64,000 bases of DNA from Saccharopolyspora erythraea. GTDB lineage: Bacteria; Actinomycetota; Actinomycetes; Mycobacteriales; Pseudonocardiaceae. Below the pieces are notes generated by a model that was not told where the DNA came from, did no database searches, and saw only the letters and a program-made list of their open reading frames with translations. Position 1 is the first letter of the stretch, and every line of letters begins with the position of its first letter. Shown in pieces: positions 62,246 to 64,000 of the stretch. Position numbers and translations under genes: made by a program. Where the stretch lies: assembly GCF_018141105.1 (NCBI RefSeq), contig NZ_CP054839.1, positions 7,133,411 to 7,197,410 on the forward strand, written 5' to 3'.

Positions 62246-62291
62246 CGCGCGGTGGCCCCGGTCGCGGCTTCACGCGAGGAGTTTTGACGTT

Positions 62292-64000
62292 TCAGCTGCT
62301 GCGCGGCACGTGCAGCGGTCCCATCGACAGGATGGTGCGGAACTCCCGCGCCGGTATCGGCCGGGAGAACAGCCAGCCCTGGTAGGCGTCGACACCGACC
62401 CCGCACAGCACGTGGAACTGCGTCGCGGTCTCCACGCCCTCGGCGACGCACTGCCTGCCCATCGCCCGCGCCATGTCGACGACCGCCCGCGCGACCGCGA
62501 AGTCCGACGCGTCGCCGCCGACGCCGGAGACGAAGCGGCGGTCGACCTTGATGATCTGCGCGGGCAGGTCCTTGAGGCGGGCCAGCGAGGAGTAGCCGGT
62601 TCCGAAGTCGTCGACGGCGAATCGCACGCCCCGCTGCACCAGCTCGCCCATCGCGTGCCGGGTCCGCGACGGCAGGTCCACCAGCGCGGTCTCCACCAGC
62701 TCCAGGATCACCCGATGCCAGTCGATGCCGACATCGGCGACCACGTCGGCCACGGTGTCGACGAAGTCCGGTCCGCCGGGGACCAGGCCCGCCAGGTTCA
62801 CCGCGACGCCGACCTGCCTGCCGTTGGAGCTCGGCCAGCTCGCCGCCTCCTTCAACGCGGTGCGCAGGACCCAGCGGTCCAGCTCGCGCAGCAGGTCGCC
62901 CTGCTCGGCGACCGGCAGGAACGCGTCGGGGCTGAGCAGTCCCCGGTCGGGGTGCGGCCAGCGCACCAGCGCCTCGGCGGTGACGATCGAGCCGTCCGAG
63001 CTCACCACCGGCTGGTAGTACAGGGTCAGCCCGTCGTTGTTCAGCGCGTCGCGCAGCTGGCCCTCCAGGTGCAGCTGGCGGTCCGCCGAGGCCATCAGCG
63101 CGGGACTGGCCAGCGACACCTTGCCCGCACCGCGCCGCTTGGCCTCGAACATCGCCGCGTCGGCGAACCGCAGCAGGTCCTCGCCGCCCGCGCCGCTGCC
63201 GTTGGGCACGGCGGCGCCGATGGAGGCCGAGACCCGGATGAGCTGGCCGTGCACCGGCACCGCGGTGCGCAGCAGTCCCGCCACGCGCGTGGCGAGCTGG
63301 TCGACCCCGCCGACGGTGGCGATGTCGCGGCAGATGATCACGAACTCGTCGCCGGAGAGCCGCGCAGCGGTGCAGCCGTCGGGCAGCCCGCCCTCCAGCC
63401 TCCTGGCCAGCGCGACCAGCAGCTCGTCGCCCGCGTCGTGGCCCAGCGAATCGTTTACCCGCTTGAAGTTGTCGATGTCGCAGAACAGCACCGCGACACC
63501 CTCGGCGGAGTCTGCGCGCCCGAGCAGGTGGCCCAGCAGGTCCTTGACCGCTGCCCGGTTCGGCAGCCCGGTCAGGTCGTCGTGGGTGGCCTGGTAGCGC
63601 AGCGCCTCCGCGGCGCGGCGGCGCTCGGTGATGTCCTGGAACACCACCAGCCAGAACCGGGTCCCGTCGTCCTGCACCGACAGCGCGACGTGCAGCTCGC
63701 AGTACACCGGCTCCCCGTCGGAGCGGATCAGCAGCCGCTGCGGGACCTTCCGGCGGCCGCTGCCGCGACCGCCCTGGTGCGAGGCGGTCTGCAGCCGCAT
63801 CCCGTCTTCGTCGGGGTGGGTCATGTCCTGCGCGGTCATGCCGCGCAGCTGGTCGAGCCGGTAGCCGAGCAGGTCGCACAGCGCGTCGTTGGCGTCGACC
63901 AGCCGCTCGGCCTGGTCGAACAGCCCGATGCCCACCGGGGTGACCGCGACCAGGTCGGTGAAGCGCTGGCTGGACCGCTCCATGCGGGTCACCGCGGTGC
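62292..64000 (-). CDS. PAS-GGDEF-EAL cyclic-di-GMP protein (5' end outside window)
   Basis: The frame is open to the window edge; at least 566 residues are here from the first GTG at 63992, and the true start may lie beyond. PAS/PAC about 10-130 (VGIGLFDQAERLVDANDALC), GGDEF about 140-300 and EAL about 310-560. The cyclase signature reads RLSGDEF in place of GGDEF; EALVRWPHP and DDFGTGYSSLARLKDLPAQI with IKVDRRFV are intact, so phosphodiesterase activity is the better prediction. FCDIDNFKRVNDSLGHDAGD is well kept. Cytosolic in the visible part. Confidence 0.9.
   Translation of the reverse strand, partial: TAVTRMERSSQRFTDLVAVTPVGIGLFDQAERLVDANDALCDLLGYRLDQLRGMTAQDMTHPDEDGMRLQTASHQGGRGSGRRKVPQRLLIRSDGEPVYCELHVALSVQDDGTRFWLVVFQDITERRRAAEALRYQATHDDLTGLPNRAAVKDLLGHLLGRADSAEGVAVLFCDIDNFKRVNDSLGHDAGDELLVALARRLEGGLPDGCTAARLSGDEFVIICRDIATVGGVDQLATRVAGLLRTAVPVHGQLIRVSASIGAAVPNGSGAGGEDLLRFADAAMFEAKRRGAGKVSLASPALMASADRQLHLEGQLRDALNNDGLTLYYQPVVSSDGSIVTAEALVRWPHPDRGLLSPDAFLPVAEQGDLLRELDRWVLRTALKEAASWPSSNGRQVGVAVNLAGLVPGGPDFVDTVADVVADVGIDWHRVILELVETALVDLPSRTRHAMGELVQRGVRFAVDDFGTGYSSLARLKDLPAQIIKVDRRFVSGVGGDASDFAVARAVVDMARAMGRQCVAEGVETATQFHVLCGVGVDAYQGWLFSRPIPAREFRTILSMGPLHVPRSS

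Overview
The window is high-GC actinobacterial chromosome. Codon use is strongly G/C at third positions, starts are often GTG or TTG, and the gene content includes a single-chain 2-oxoglutarate decarboxylase/dehydrogenase of the Kgd type, a subtilisin-inhibitor (SSI) protein, DUF6104, ECF42-type sigma/DGPF genes and WXG100-type proteins. This fits Pseudonocardiales, and from gene style my best guess is Saccharopolyspora or a close relative. The genus is inference, not proof. About 55 protein genes are supported. I saw no rRNA, tRNA, CRISPR array, insertion sequence or prophage.

Layout. 1-1031: 5' part of a GlcD-type oxidase. 1314-4722: five-gene cassette of YbaB-like, EspC-like and WXG100-like proteins plus two unknown proteins. 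4836-12861: MpaB-type oxygenase, phosphodiesterase, then a CoA-ester block (acyl-CoA dehydrogenase, CoA transferase, MerR regulator, truncated acyl-CoA synthetase relative, MFS transporter). 13128-14675: SSI inhibitor and two DUF202 membrane proteins. 14744-19838: amino-acid node with gcvH-sdaA behind a tandem glycine riboswitch, then a PucR regulator and alanine dehydrogenase. 20386-25580: unknown protein, ABC transporter pair, proline-rich exported protein divergent from a two-component system. 25725-33441: fused ABC exporter and kgd. 33759-38944: small proteins, threonine catabolism (tdh-kbl), LysR regulator, HAD hydrolase.

38954-42650 (minus strand): an alcohol dehydrogenase, amidohydrolase, DUF59 and IclR operon. 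It resembles the accessory genes of propane-type di-iron monooxygenase operons, but no monooxygenase is present. 42884-46241: YCII/DGPF protein, ECF42 sigma factor and two DUF899 proteins. 46361-48110: a second ECF sigma factor and its probable membrane partner. 48111-48905: gene-free block of three successive degenerate tandem-repeat families around a 71-bp relic of the LysR gene. 48906-57010: complete histidine utilisation cluster (hutH, hutU, an M20 amidohydrolase, hutF, hutI) with a divergent IclR regulator. 57164-60464: osmoprotectant-type ABC transporter. 60719-62245: large relative of bis-aminopropyl spermidine synthase. 62292-64000: PAS-GGDEF-EAL protein running off the window.

How the parts work together: tdh-kbl turn threonine into glycine, gcvH belongs to glycine cleavage and answers to a glycine riboswitch, SdaA turns serine into pyruvate, Ald handles alanine, and the hut genes turn histidine into glutamate. 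The middle of the window is therefore rich in amino-acid catabolism feeding pyruvate and 2-oxoglutarate, the latter being the substrate of Kgd. A short dispersed repeat with a GCGGC-GCA-GCCGC hairpin core follows four plus-strand genes (near 10050, 25600, 37245 and 44470).
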